The translations under genes and the position numbers were made by a program. The notes beneath the pieces were generated by a model that worked only from the letters and a program-made list of their open reading frames with translations, was not told the DNA's origin and did not search any database. From assembly GCA_046498405.1 (NCBI GenBank), contig JAWOAS010000205.1, positions 1-24,189 of the forward strand: DNA of 24,189 bases. The letters are read 5' to 3'. The stretch comes from T1Sed10-49 sp046498405 (GTDB lineage Bacteria; Actinomycetota; Nitriliruptoria; Euzebyales; Egibacteraceae). Positions 13,946 to 21,496 of the stretch are shown here, one piece after another. Every line of letters starts with the position of its first letter. Position 1 is the stretch's first letter.

Positions 13946-14539
13946 ATGTCGAGAACCTGTCGCCGCAACGGCTGCCACGAGCCCGCGACCGCGTCGCTGA
14001 CGTTCCGCTACGACACCGCCGAGGTGCGCCTCGACGACCTCGAGTCCGAGCCCCACCCGCAGCGGTGGGAGCTCTGCGAGCGCCACGCCGGCGTCAACGT
14101 CCCACGAGGCTGGGGCTTCCTCGACGCGCGCAGCAGCGCGCCGGGCTCCGCGGCCGGCGAGCTCGCCGCGGTCCCTGAGCGCCCGGTGGACGCTCCCGCG
14201 ATCACGGCCACCCGCCCCCGGGACCCTCGCCGCGACCGGCGCGACGCGGTGCGGCGCACCGCCGCGGCGGCCGCGTCGGCGTCATCCCCCGACGCGGAGG
14301 GCGCACGATCCGCGCCGGCCTCGGCCGGTGAGCCGGGCCCGCAGCCCCAGCGCGTGGCCGCCTCGGCCGAGCGCCCCAGTGCCTCGGCCGAGCGCCCCGG
14401 CGCCCCGGGCGAGGGCACCGCCGAGCCGGCGCCGAGCCGCTACGCCGCGCTGCGCGCCGAGCTGCCGCGCGTCGCGGCGGAGTACGCCGCGGCGAGCCCT
14501 GTCCACCTGCGACCCCACCGCGGCGGTGCCGCGGGCTGA
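13946..14539 (+). CDS. DUF3499 family protein (putative zinc-ribbon) with Ala/Pro-rich tail
   Basis: This is a 197-aa protein. Residues 1-58 are the DUF3499 domain, MSRTCRRNGCHEPATASLTFRYDT..., with C5 and C10 and then WELCERHAGVNVPRGW containing C44 and H47, likely a single zinc site. Function is unknown; the family is confined to actinobacteria and sits beside manB. Residues from ~65 are low-complexity Ala/Pro/Arg/Ser, including the near-duplicate AASAERPSASAERPGAPGEG. The extreme C-terminus (RYAALRAELPRVAAEYAAASPVHLRPHRGG) regains helical character. ATG 13946 is chosen from the Cys-motif position. A GGATGAGG stretch is only 2 nt away, too close for a Shine-Dalgarno, which favours leaderless expression. 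The gap 14540-14695 shows no gene. Confidence 0.88.
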   Translation: MSRTCRRNGCHEPATASLTFRYDTAEVRLDDLESEPHPQRWELCERHAGVNVPRGWGFLDARSSAPGSAAGELAAVPERPVDAPAITATRPRDPRRDRRDAVRRTAAAAASASSPDAEGARSAPASAGEPGPQPQRVAASAERPSASAERPGAPGEGTAEPAPSRYAALRAELPRVAAEYAAASPVHLRPHRGGAAG

Positions 14540-14695
14540 GTGCGCAGGGTCAGGTCGCCGCGGGTGACGAGCAGGCGTCGGGGGCGCGCCGGTCGTCAGG
14601 CCGGTGGTCCAGGTGGCTGAGGTGCCACGCGCGCGTGCCGCGGCGGTGGTCGTGGTGGTGCGGCAACGACCGGCCGGGTGCGGCATCGTAGCCCC

Positions 14696-15277
14696 ATGAC
14701 GTGGTCCGACCCTGCGCCGGCCGTCGCGCCCGCACCGCGGCGCGGGCGCGGCCTCGTGGCGCTTGCCGTCGGCCTTGCCGTCCTGCTCGTGGCCGGCGTG
14801 GCCGGCGCCTGGTGGTGGGGCCAGCGGACCCTCGAGGCGGGCCAGGGCTGGCGGGAGGTCGCCCTGGCCGAGGCCGAGCGCGCCGAGCGCGCCGAGTCCG
14901 CCGCCGAGGCCGCGGAGGCCGAGGTCGAGCGCCTGCGCGAGCGCGTCGCTGCCAGCGAGGCCGACGTCGCCGGCCTCGAGCAGCGCCTCGACGCGCTCGC
15001 CAGCGAGAAGGCCGGGGCGGAGGACTCCGCGGCGCTGGCCAGCGAGGTCGTCGATGACCTCGCCTCGCTGTCGCGCCGTGGCGCCGAGGTCGGCGCGGCG
15101 CTGCGCGACTGCATCGCCCAGACCACCGCGCTGACCAACGACGCCCTCGCCGCCGGCCCCGACGGCCTCGAGCCCGAGCGCACGAACGAGCGCATCGCCG
15201 AGGTCAACGCCCGCTGCGGCGCCGCCGAGGCCGACTACTTCGACCTGCTCGGCGACCTCGATGCCGTCGGGCGCTGA
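14696..15277 (+). CDS. Single-pass membrane protein with periplasmic/extracellular coiled coil
   Basis: This 193-aa protein has a short N-terminal cytoplasmic part (MTWSDPAPAVAPAPRRGRG), a hydrophobic helix at ~20-42 ending in the WWWG interface, and a long Ala/Glu/Arg helix at ~55-115. Heptad-like Leu/Val spacing (EVERLRERVAASEADVAGLEQRLDALASEK) indicates a coiled coil. The C-terminal part has two cysteines (RDCIAQ and NARCGA) that could form a disulfide outside the membrane. No named family is recognised. ATG 14696 is preferred to the upstream GTG 14678; no strong Shine-Dalgarno is present, and CATCGT lies 6 nt before the ATG. It is followed directly by a secreted trypsin-like protease gene; a functional link is possible but only inferred from position. 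Confidence 0.75.
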   Translation: MTWSDPAPAVAPAPRRGRGLVALAVGLAVLLVAGVAGAWWWGQRTLEAGQGWREVALAEAERAERAESAAEAAEAEVERLRERVAASEADVAGLEQRLDALASEKAGAEDSAALASEVVDDLASLSRRGAEVGAALRDCIAQTTALTNDALAAGPDGLEPERTNERIAEVNARCGAAEADYFDLLGDLDAVGR

Positions 15278-15283
15278 AGCCCC

Positions 15284-15397
15284 CGCTGACCCTCGCCCGC
15301 CGCGCGACCCCGGCGCGCAGGGCTCGCCCCCGCGTGGCCGCGCTGACCCTCGCCCGCCGCGCGACCCCGGGGCGCAGGGCTTGCCTTCGCGCGGCAG
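15284..15397 (+). repeat. 57-bp tandem duplication before the protease gene
   Basis: Units at 15284-15340 and 15341-15397 are nearly identical for the first ~40 bp and diverge afterwards. Because 57 is a multiple of three, it keeps a reading frame open, encoding two ADPRPPRDPGAQG-type blocks upstream of the protease signal peptide. I take it as leader DNA that is probably not translated. Confidence 0.8.
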
Positions 15398-16145
15398 CGG
15401 GGCACGCTGCTGGCGCGCGCGAGGGCCGGCCGCGGCCCTGCTCGCCGTGCTGCTCCTCGCCGCAGGCTGCCTCGAGGACCCGCCGGAGCCGCCGCCGGTC
15501 GAGGCCGGAGCGGCCACGCCGGCGCCGACGGCCGCGTCCGACGAGCCCCTGCGCGCCGAGACCATCGAGCGGCTCGCCCGTGAGGTCACGCTGCGGGTGC
15601 GCAACCTCGGCTGCGGGGGGCTGGCGACCGGCTCGGCGGTGGCCATCGGCAGCGACCTCCTCGTGACCAACCGCCACGTCATCGAGGGTGCCGACCGCCT
15701 CGAGGTCACGACCTGGGACGGCCGCACGCTCACCGTCGAGGTCGCCAAGGCCGCGACGACCCACGACATCGCCGTGGCCGAGGTCGCCGGGGGGCTGCCC
15801 GACGCCGCCGCGGTGGCCGTCGACGACGTCGAGGCCGGCGCCGAGGTGCTCGTCGCCGGCTACCCCCGCGGCGGGGCGCTGTCGATCGCCGAGGGTCGGG
15901 TGACCCGGCGCACCGAGGACCTGCTCTTCGGGGCCGAGGCCGGCGCGCTCGCCCTCGACGTCGAGGTCCGCCCCGGCAACTCCGGTGGGCCCGTCCTCGA
16001 CGTCGACGGGCGGGTCGTCGGCGTCGTCTACGCCTACGCCCAGGGCGACGGCCGCGGCTTCGCCGTGCCGGTCTCGGCGCTGCGCGAGGCGCTCGAGGCC
16101 GGTGAGGCGCTCGTCGACGTGCCCGACTGCCCGCCGGGCACCTGA
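15381..16145 (+). CDS. Trypsin-like serine protease lipoprotein (HtrA/S1C-like, no PDZ)
   Basis: This 254-aa secreted lipoprotein has an N-terminal signal (basic MPSRGSGARCWRARG, hydrophobic core, lipobox LLAAGC with C30 as acylated residue). A chymotrypsin-fold domain follows. The triad is H99 in VTNRHVIEGAD, D129 in TTHDIAVAEV and S201 in RPGNSGGPVLDVDG, all intact. The domain is compact and no PDZ region follows, so it resembles the short S1C proteases of actinobacteria rather than full HtrA. Start choice: TTG 15381 gives a normal 29-residue lipoprotein signal. The in-frame ATG 15261 would add 40 residues of duplicated Pro/Arg-rich sequence before the signal and overlap the upstream gene by 17 bp. 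It probably cleaves or senses envelope proteins. The substrate could be the neighbouring membrane coiled-coil protein, but that is speculation. Confidence 0.85.
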   Translation: MPSRGSGARCWRARGPAAALLAVLLLAAGCLEDPPEPPPVEAGAATPAPTAASDEPLRAETIERLAREVTLRVRNLGCGGLATGSAVAIGSDLLVTNRHVIEGADRLEVTTWDGRTLTVEVAKAATTHDIAVAEVAGGLPDAAAVAVDDVEAGAEVLVAGYPRGGALSIAEGRVTRRTEDLLFGAEAGALALDVEVRPGNSGGPVLDVDGRVVGVVYAYAQGDGRGFAVPVSALREALEAGEALVDVPDCPPGT

Positions 16146-16158
16146 GCGACGCCGTGGG

Positions 16159-16260
16159 ACCGCCCACCGGCCGGGCGATGCCGACCTCGCGGACCGCCCG
16201 CCGGCCGAGCCATGCGGCGCCGCGGCACCGCCCACCGGCCGGGCAGCCCGGCGAGGGCTA
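16159..16260. repeat. Three 34-bp tandem repeats upstream of the phosphomannomutase promoter
   Basis: Units begin at 16159, 16193 and 16227, each starting ACCGCCCACCGGCCGGGC or a close variant. The 5' halves are well conserved, the 3' halves diverge. The third unit runs into the TAGGAT hexamer. There are no unique spacers, so this is not a CRISPR array. Confidence 0.8.
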
Positions 16261-16264
16261 GGAT
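16259..16264 (+). promoter_or_regulatory. -10 box TAGGAT of the phosphomannomutase operon
   Basis: TAGGAT is followed by a ~20-nt leader, with AAGGAG (16281-16286) 5 nt before ATG 16292. No consensus -35 is evident; that position falls inside the tandem repeat array. Confidence 0.5.
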
Positions 16265-16291
16265 CCGCCGCGTCCCCGGCAAGGAGCCCCG

Positions 16292-17632
16292 ATGGCCGAC
16301 CTCGGGCCGATCGTCAAGGCCTACGACCTGCGCGGCGTCGTGCCCGACGAGCTCGACGCCGAGGCCGCCCGTCGTCTCGGGCAGGCCACGGCCGCCGAGC
16401 TCGGCGGCCCCGCGGTCGTCGTCGGCCGCGACATGCGCGTGAGCTCGCCCGAGCTCGCCGAGGCCTTCATGGCCGGGCTCTGCGATCAGGGCGTCGACGC
16501 CGTCGACCTCGGCCTGTGCGCCACCGAGGTCGTCTCCTACGCCTCTGGCCGCCTCGACCTGCCCGGCGCGATGGTCACCGCCAGTCACAACCCGGCGGCC
16601 TACAACGGCTTCAAGCTCTGCCGCTCCGGCGCCCGCAGCCTCACCCGTGACACCGGGCTCGCCGCGATCGGTGCCCGGGCCGCCGGACCGGCCCCGCCGC
16701 CGGTGCCCACACCAGGGCGGCGGCGCGCCGTCGACCTCGCCGCCGAGCACGCCGCCTTCGCGAGGAGCTTCATCGACACCGCCGCGCTGCGCCCGTTGCG
16801 CGTGGCCGTCGACGCCGGCAACGGCATGGCCGCCGACCTCCTGCCGGGCGTCCTCGACGGCCTGCCGGTCACCGTCGTGCCGCGCTGCTTCACCCTCGAC
16901 GGGACCTTCCCCCACCACCCCGCCAACCCGCTCGACCCCGCCAACCTCGATTGCGTGCGCGAGGCGGTCGTCGACGAGGGCTGCGACCTCGGCCTGGCCT
17001 TCGACGGCGACGCCGACCGGGTCTTCTGCATCGACGAGACCGGACGGGTCGTGGCCTCCTCGCTCGTCGTCGCCGCGCTCGCCGAGCGACTCCTCGCGCG
17101 CCACCCCGGTGAGACGATCCTCTACAACGCGATCTGCTCGCGGGTCGTGCCCGAGGCCGTCGCCGAGGCCGGTGGCCGACCCGTGCGCACCCGGGTGGGC
17201 CACAGCTACGTCAAGGCCGCCATGGCCGAGACCGACGGGCTCTTCGCCGGCGAGCACTCCGGGCACTTCTACTTCCGCGCGAACTACCGGGCCGACTCCG
17301 GCGCGATCGCCACCCTCGTCATCCTCGAGGCGCTCTCGGCCTGCGACGGGCCGATGTCGGCGCTCGTCGCCCCGTACGAGCGCTACCCGAGCTCGGGCGA
17401 GCGCAGCGTGGCCGTCGCCGACGTCGACGCCGCCCTCGCGCGCGTCGCCGGCGCCTTCGACGGCGAGGTCGCCGTCGAGCGCTTCGACGGGCTGTCGGTC
17501 GATGGGGGAGACTGGTGGGCCAACGTCCGACCCTCGAACACCGAGCCGCTGCTGCGCGTCAACGTCGAGGCGCGCGACGAGGCCGGCGTCGACCGCGCGC
17601 TCGCGCGGCTCCTCGCCCTCGTCGACGCCTGA
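16292..17632 (+). CDS. manB: Phosphomannomutase/phosphoglucomutase
   Basis: This 446-aa alpha-D-phosphohexomutase converts mannose-6-phosphate and mannose-1-phosphate in GDP-mannose synthesis. The four domains are visible through their landmarks. These are the N-terminal AYDLRGVVPDEL, the phosphoserine loop MVTASHNPAAYNGFK (S98), the metal loop LAFDGDADRVF (238-243), the sugar-specificity loop GEHSGHFYF, and the C-terminal phosphate loop RPSNTEPLLRVNVEA. GEHSGH is the form seen in PMM/PGM enzymes with dual mannose/glucose specificity. Start ATG 16292 has AAGGAG upstream. The stop is 11 bp before the Trm112-like gene, so manB, Trm112-like and PGI/PMI form one operon. Confidence 0.95.
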   Translation: MADLGPIVKAYDLRGVVPDELDAEAARRLGQATAAELGGPAVVVGRDMRVSSPELAEAFMAGLCDQGVDAVDLGLCATEVVSYASGRLDLPGAMVTASHNPAAYNGFKLCRSGARSLTRDTGLAAIGARAAGPAPPPVPTPGRRRAVDLAAEHAAFARSFIDTAALRPLRVAVDAGNGMAADLLPGVLDGLPVTVVPRCFTLDGTFPHHPANPLDPANLDCVREAVVDEGCDLGLAFDGDADRVFCIDETGRVVASSLVVAALAERLLARHPGETILYNAICSRVVPEAVAEAGGRPVRTRVGHSYVKAAMAETDGLFAGEHSGHFYFRANYRADSGAIATLVILEALSACDGPMSALVAPYERYPSSGERSVAVADVDAALARVAGAFDGEVAVERFDGLSVDGGDWWANVRPSNTEPLLRVNVEARDEAGVDRALARLLALVDA

Positions 17633-17643
17633 GGAGGAACCCC

Positions 17644-17841
17644 ATGCCTGCTGTCGACCCCGACCTCGTCGAACTGCTCGTCTGCCCGTCGTGCCGCGGC
17701 GCGATCGAGTACAAGGAGCGACGGGAGCTCATCATCTGCACCGCGTGCGGGCTGCACTACCCGGTGCGCGACGGCATCCCGATCATGCTCATCGACGAGG
17801 CGACCCGGCCCGAGCCCAAGAAGGGCCAGCGGTCCTCGTGA
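17644..17841 (+). CDS. Trm112-like zinc-ribbon protein
   Basis: This 65-aa protein carries CPSC (C14, C17) and CTAC (C32, C35), a four-cysteine zinc ribbon, followed by GLHYPVRDGIPIML, the Trm112/YcaR signature. Bacterial members are small; eukaryotic and archaeal Trm112 activates methyltransferases. A partner here is unknown. It lies 11 bp after manB with GAGGAA ahead of ATG 17644. Its TGA overlaps the GTG of the PGI/PMI gene by 4 bp, so translation is coupled. Confidence 0.93.
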   Translation: MPAVDPDLVELLVCPSCRGAIEYKERRELIICTACGLHYPVRDGIPIMLIDEATRPEPKKGQRSS

Positions 17842-18902
17842 ACGGCGTCGACCTCGACGACCCCGAGGGCTTCGCTGAGGCCGACCCCGGCGACGCGCTG
17901 GGGGCGACCCTCGACGCGCCCAACCGCTGGGAGCAGGGCGCCGCCCTCGCCGACGGCGCGGCGCTGCCGGGCGAGCCCGCCGCGGTGCTCGTCGCTGGCA
18001 TGGGCGGCTCGGGCATCGCCGGTGACGTCGCCGCGGCCCTTTCCGCAGACCGGCTCACCGTCCCGGTGCTGGCCCACAAGGACGCCGACCTGCCCGCCTA
18101 CGTCGGCCCGCGCGTGCCCGTCGTGGCCGTGAGCCACTCGGGGACGACCGAGGAGACCCTCGCGGTGGCCCGTGCGGCGGTGGCCGCCGGCGCGCCGCTC
18201 GTCGCGATCACCGCCGGCGGCCCGCTCGCCGAGCTCGCCGTCGGCGCCGGCGGGCAGGTGCTCGCCGTGCCCGCCGGCGGGCACCCCCGCCACGCCCTCG
18301 GCCACCTCGCCGGCGCGCTCTGCGCCCTGCTCGGCGCCGCCGACGACGTGCCCGCGGCGGTGGCCGCCCAGCGCGCGGTCGTCACCGCGCTCGGCCCGCA
18401 CGTGCCGAGCGAGGTCAACCCCGCCAAGCAGCTCGCCGCGGCGATCGCCGAGGTCGACACCGTCGAGGTGTGGGCGACGAGCGCCCCGAGCCGCGTCGCG
18501 GCGCTGCGGATGGCCTGCCAGCTCGAGGAGCACGCGAAGCTGCCCGCCGGGGTCGCCGCGCTGCCCGAGCTCGCCCACAACGAGGTCGTCGGCTGGCAGG
18601 AGGGCGTGGCCGGCGCCGAGCGCCGCGGCCTCGTCGTCCTGCGCGACCCTGCCTCGGAGACCGCCGCGGCCGGTGACCGCCTCGGCCCGGCGCTGGAGAT
18701 CGTCGAGGGCTCGTTCCGCTTCGTGGCCCGCCGCGCCGTCGACGCCCCCGGCGACCCGATGCTCGCCCGGCTGGCCGCCCTCGCCCTCGCCGCCGACCTC
18801 GTCAGCGTCTACGCGGCGCTGGCCCGCGGCGTCGACCCCGCGCCCATCGCCTCGATCGACCGCCTCAAGGCCGCGGTCGCCGAGGCCCGAGCCCAGGAGT
18901 GA
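17838..18902 (+). CDS. SIS-domain phosphoglucose/phosphomannose isomerase
   Basis: This 354-aa protein belongs to the bifunctional PGI/PMI family. The first SIS domain shows VLVAGMGGSGIAGDVAAAL and VPVVAVSHSGTTEETLAVARAAVAAGAPLVAI, the Ser/Thr phosphate-binding loops. Later come QLEEHAKLPAGVAALPELAHNEVVGWQ, with the catalytic-region Glu and the conserved E-x-x-H-N-E segment, and the C-terminal SIDRLKAAVAEARAQE. It would interconvert fructose-6-phosphate and mannose-6-phosphate and so feed manB. Start GTG 17838 is set by the GTGA overlap with the upstream gene. No separate type I manA is in the window, so this may be the route's isomerase. Confidence 0.9.
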   Translation: MNGVDLDDPEGFAEADPGDALGATLDAPNRWEQGAALADGAALPGEPAAVLVAGMGGSGIAGDVAAALSADRLTVPVLAHKDADLPAYVGPRVPVVAVSHSGTTEETLAVARAAVAAGAPLVAITAGGPLAELAVGAGGQVLAVPAGGHPRHALGHLAGALCALLGAADDVPAAVAAQRAVVTALGPHVPSEVNPAKQLAAAIAEVDTVEVWATSAPSRVAALRMACQLEEHAKLPAGVAALPELAHNEVVGWQEGVAGAERRGLVVLRDPASETAAAGDRLGPALEIVEGSFRFVARRAVDAPGDPMLARLAALALAADLVSVYAALARGVDPAPIASIDRLKAAVAEARAQE

Positions 18903-18904
18903 CG

Positions 18905-19708
18905 ATGACCCCTGCCACCATCGCCGAGCGGATCAGCGAGCGCCTCGATGGCCGTGCGCCGGTCGCGCTGCTCACCCTCGGCTCCGGGCTCGGCGGCCTC
19001 GCCGCCGACCTCGTCGACCCCGTGGCGATGCCCTTCGCCGAGATCGGCCTGCCCGACACCACCGTGCCCGGGCACGAGGGCCGGCTGCTGGCCGGCACAC
19101 TCGAGGGCGTCGAGGTGCTCTGCCAGCAGGGCCGGGTCCACCTCTACGAGGGCCGCGACGTCGGCGAGGTCGTCGCCGCGGTGCGCGCCGCCGCCGCGCT
19201 CGGCGTCGAGACGTTCGTGCCGACCAACGCCGCCGGCGGCATCGGCGCGGGCGGGCCCGGCGACCCCGAGCCCGGCGATCTCATGCTCATCGCCGACCAC
19301 GTCAACCTCACCGGCCAGAACCCCCTCATCGGCCTGCCGACCCCGCACTTCGTCGACCTCACCGACGCCTACGACCCCGCGCTGCGCGCCGCGGCCCGCA
19401 GCGCCGCCGAGGAGGCCGGCCAGGCCCTGCGCGAGGGCGTCTACGCCGGGCTCACGGGGCCCTCGTTCGAGACCCCCGCCGAGATCGCCTGGCTGCGCGG
19501 CATCGGCGTCGAGGCGGTGGGGATGTCGACGGTCGCCGAGGTCATCGCCGCGCGCGACGCGGGGCTGCGCGTCGTCGGCTTCAGCCTGCTCACCAACGTC
19601 CACCTGCCCGGCGGAAGCCACACCGACCACGAGGAGGTCATGGACGTCGGCGCGCAGGCCGGGCCGCGCCTGGCCGCGGTGCTGCGCCGGCTCCTGCCGC
19701 GGCTGTAG
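18905..19708 (+). CDS. Trimeric purine nucleoside phosphorylase (6-oxopurine type)
   Basis: This 267-aa protein belongs to the NP-II/PNP-MTAP family. Phosphate-binding LGSGLGGLA, VPGHEGRLLAG, the QQGRVHLYEGRD loop, the ribose/base segment TNAAGGIGAG, YAGLTGPSFETPAEI, GMSTVAEVIAARDAGLRVVGFSLLTN and the Glu of the base site in this region are all present. The residue after T in LLTN is Asn, as in inosine/guanosine phosphorylases, whereas methylthioadenosine phosphorylases have Asp. A hypoxanthine/guanine specificity is therefore preferred. ATG 18905 lies 2 bp after the upstream TGA with GGAG at 5 nt. GTG 18899, overlapping that stop as GTGA, is an alternative. It probably shares the manB operon. 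The distance to ahcY is 198 bp and filled with repeats. Confidence 0.9.
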   Translation: MTPATIAERISERLDGRAPVALLTLGSGLGGLAADLVDPVAMPFAEIGLPDTTVPGHEGRLLAGTLEGVEVLCQQGRVHLYEGRDVGEVVAAVRAAAALGVETFVPTNAAGGIGAGGPGDPEPGDLMLIADHVNLTGQNPLIGLPTPHFVDLTDAYDPALRAAARSAAEEAGQALREGVYAGLTGPSFETPAEIAWLRGIGVEAVGMSTVAEVIAARDAGLRVVGFSLLTNVHLPGGSHTDHEEVMDVGAQAGPRLAAVLRRLLPRL

Positions 19709-19771
19709 CGGCCGGGCCGCAGATCGCGCCGGCAGCGGCCGCGACGGTGGCGGCCGGGCCGCGACGCTGCA

Positions 19772-19862
19772 CCGCGCGGCGCGTCGGCGGTCGCGTCGGC
19801 AGGCACGCCGCGCGGCGCGTCGGCGGTCGCGTCGGCAGGCACGCCGCCCGGCGCGTCGGCAG
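19772..19862. repeat. 36-bp tandem repeats ending at the ahcY promoter
   Basis: Perfect or nearly perfect 36-bp units at 19772-19807 and 19808-19843 are followed by a partial unit (19844-19862) that merges into TAGGCT. Earlier in the same gap, a 13-bp self-complementary sequence GCGGCCGGGCCGC occurs at 19708-19720 and 19750-19762. No gene is seen in 19709-19906. Confidence 0.85.
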
Positions 19863-19868
19863 TAGGCT
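19863..19868 (+). promoter_or_regulatory. -10 box TAGGCT of the ahcY-hisE-hisG operon
   Basis: TAGGCT is followed by a leader of about 30 nt; GAGGAG (19894-19899) lies 7 nt before ATG 19907. It directly follows the 36-bp repeat array. No SAH-riboswitch-like structure could be recognised by eye. Confidence 0.45.
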
Positions 19869-19906
19869 GTCGGGCGTTGTCCCGCCACCTGTCGAGGAGT
19901 GCCCGC

Positions 19907-21175
19907 ATGCCTGACCTGCCGCCGTCGGAGGTCGCCGACCTCGGCCTCGCCGAGGAGGGCGCCGCGCGCATCGCCTGGGCTGACCGCGCGATGCCGGTGC
20001 TCGCGGCGATCCGCGAGCGCTTCGCCCGCGAGCAGCCGCTGGCCGGCCAGCGCATCGCCGCGTGCCTGCACGTCACGACCGAGACCGCCAACCTCATGCG
20101 CACCCTCGCCGCGGGCGGCGCCGACGTCACGCTCGTGGCCTCCAACCCCCTGTCGACGCAGGACGCGACCGCCGCCTCGCTCGTGGCCACCCACGGCATC
20201 AGCACCTACGCGGTCCGCGGCATCGACCACGACGGCTACTACCGCCACATCGACGCCGCGCTCGACCGCGAGCCGACGATCACGATGGACGACGGCTGCG
20301 ACCTCGTCAATCGCCTCCACGGCGACCGGCCCGAGCAGGCCGACGGTGTGCTCGCCGGCACCGAGGAGACGACGACCGGGGTCATCCGGCTGCGGGCGAT
20401 GGAGGCCGGCGGGGCGCTGCGCTACCCCGTCGTCGCCGTCAACGACACCCCGACCAAGCACCTCTTCGACAACCGCTTCGGGACGGGGCAGTCGACGATC
20501 GACGGGATCCTGCGCGCGACGAACGTCCTCATCGCCGGCTCGACGGTCGTCGTCGCCGGCTTCGGCTACTGCGGCCGCGGGGTGGCCAGCCGCGCGAAGG
20601 GCTTCGGCGCCGACGTCATCGTCACCGAGGTCGACCCCACCCGCGCGCTCGAGGCGGCGATGGAGGGCTACCGGGTCATGCCGATGATCGAGGCCGCCCC
20701 GCAGGGCGACGTCTTCGTCACGACGACGGGCAACACCTCGGTGCTGCGCGCCGAGCACTTCGAGGCGATGGCCGACGGCGCGATCGTCGCCAACGCCGGG
20801 CACTTCGACGTCGAGATCGACCTGCCCGCCCTCGCCGGCATGGCCACCGAGCGCCGCGAGGTCCGCGCCAACGCCGAGGAGCACGTCCTGGCCGACGGCC
20901 GGCGCATCGTCGTGCTCGCCGAGGGCCGGCTCGTGAACCTCAGCGCCGCCGAGGGCCATCCCGCCTCGGTCATGGACATGAGCTTCGCCGACCAGGCGCT
21001 GGCGGTGGCCTGGCTCGCCGAGCACGGCGCCGACCTCGCCCCGGCGGTGCACGACGTGCCCGCCGACCTCGACGCCGAGGTCGCCCGCCTCAAGCTCGCG
21101 GCGATGGGCACGGCGATCGACGAGCTGACGCCCAAGCAGGTCCACTACCTCGCCAGCTACGACCAGGGGACCTAG
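19907..21175 (+). CDS. ahcY: Adenosylhomocysteinase, short (archaeal/Thermotoga-like) form
   Basis: This 422-aa cytoplasmic enzyme hydrolyses S-adenosylhomocysteine to adenosine and homocysteine using bound NAD. Seen: LHVTTETANLMRTLAAGGADVTLVASNPLSTQD (substrate domain), TITMDDGCDLVNRLH, EETTTGVIRLRAMEAGG, NDTPTKHLFDNRFGTGQSTIDGILRATN, the Rossmann NAD loop VVVAGFGYCGRGVASRAKGFGADVIVTEVDP, and NAGHFDVEIDLPAL. FDNRFGTGQS and the C-terminus LTPKQVHYLASYDQGT are of the short type. The KPxxYRY tail of the mycobacterial/eukaryotic type is missing, as is the extra ~40-residue insertion. ATG 19907 is chosen over the upstream 19877 because of the GAGGAG site. The stop TAG abuts the hisE GTG. Confidence 0.93.
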   Translation: MPDLPPSEVADLGLAEEGAARIAWADRAMPVLAAIRERFAREQPLAGQRIAACLHVTTETANLMRTLAAGGADVTLVASNPLSTQDATAASLVATHGISTYAVRGIDHDGYYRHIDAALDREPTITMDDGCDLVNRLHGDRPEQADGVLAGTEETTTGVIRLRAMEAGGALRYPVVAVNDTPTKHLFDNRFGTGQSTIDGILRATNVLIAGSTVVVAGFGYCGRGVASRAKGFGADVIVTEVDPTRALEAAMEGYRVMPMIEAAPQGDVFVTTTGNTSVLRAEHFEAMADGAIVANAGHFDVEIDLPALAGMATERREVRANAEEHVLADGRRIVVLAEGRLVNLSAAEGHPASVMDMSFADQALAVAWLAEHGADLAPAVHDVPADLDAEVARLKLAAMGTAIDELTPKQVHYLASYDQGT

Positions 21176-21496
21176 GTGGAGCTCGCCGACCTCGAGGCGG
21201 TCCTGCGCGACCGCAAGGCCGACCCGCCGGCGGGCTCGTACTCCGCGACGCTGCTCGCCGATCCCGAGCGCGCCTCCCGCAAGATCATCGAGGAGGCCTA
21301 CGAGCTCTGCCTCGAGCTCACCCGCCCTGAGGCCGACGCCGACCGCGTCGCCTCCGAGGCCGCCGACGTGCTCTTCCACGTCCTCGCCGGCCTCGTCGGG
21401 GCCGGCGTCCCCCTCGCGGCGGTCACCGACGAGCTCGCCGCCCGCCGCGGGGCCACGCCGCGGGCCCAGACCCAGGAGGAGCACGGCGATGGCTGA
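21176..21496 (+). CDS. hisE: Phosphoribosyl-ATP pyrophosphatase
   Basis: This 106-aa protein catalyses the second step of histidine synthesis. The MazG-like all-alpha fold shows in SYSATLLADPERASRKIIEEAYELCLEL (K-x-x-E-E-x-x-E) and RVASEAADVLFHVLAGLVGAGV (E-x-x-D-x-x-F/Y). The C-terminus has the ELAARRG segment usual in HisE. The start GTG 21176 immediately follows the ahcY stop, with AGGGG about 7 nt upstream inside ahcY. Its end overlaps hisG by 8 bp. The rest of the histidine pathway is not in the window. Confidence 0.92.
   Translation: MELADLEAVLRDRKADPPAGSYSATLLADPERASRKIIEEAYELCLELTRPEADADRVASEAADVLFHVLAGLVGAGVPLAAVTDELAARRGATPRAQTQEEHGDG

Noticed and set aside
16159..16260. CRISPR array suspected from 34-bp periodic repeats (also 19772-19862, 36 bp)
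   Set aside because: Units are directly adjacent with no unique spacers, and no cas genes are present. They are tandem duplications.
19709..19906. SAH riboswitch upstream of ahcY
   Set aside because: The gap is filled by GC-rich direct repeats and only ~38 nt lie between the -10 box and the ATG, too short for the aptamer.
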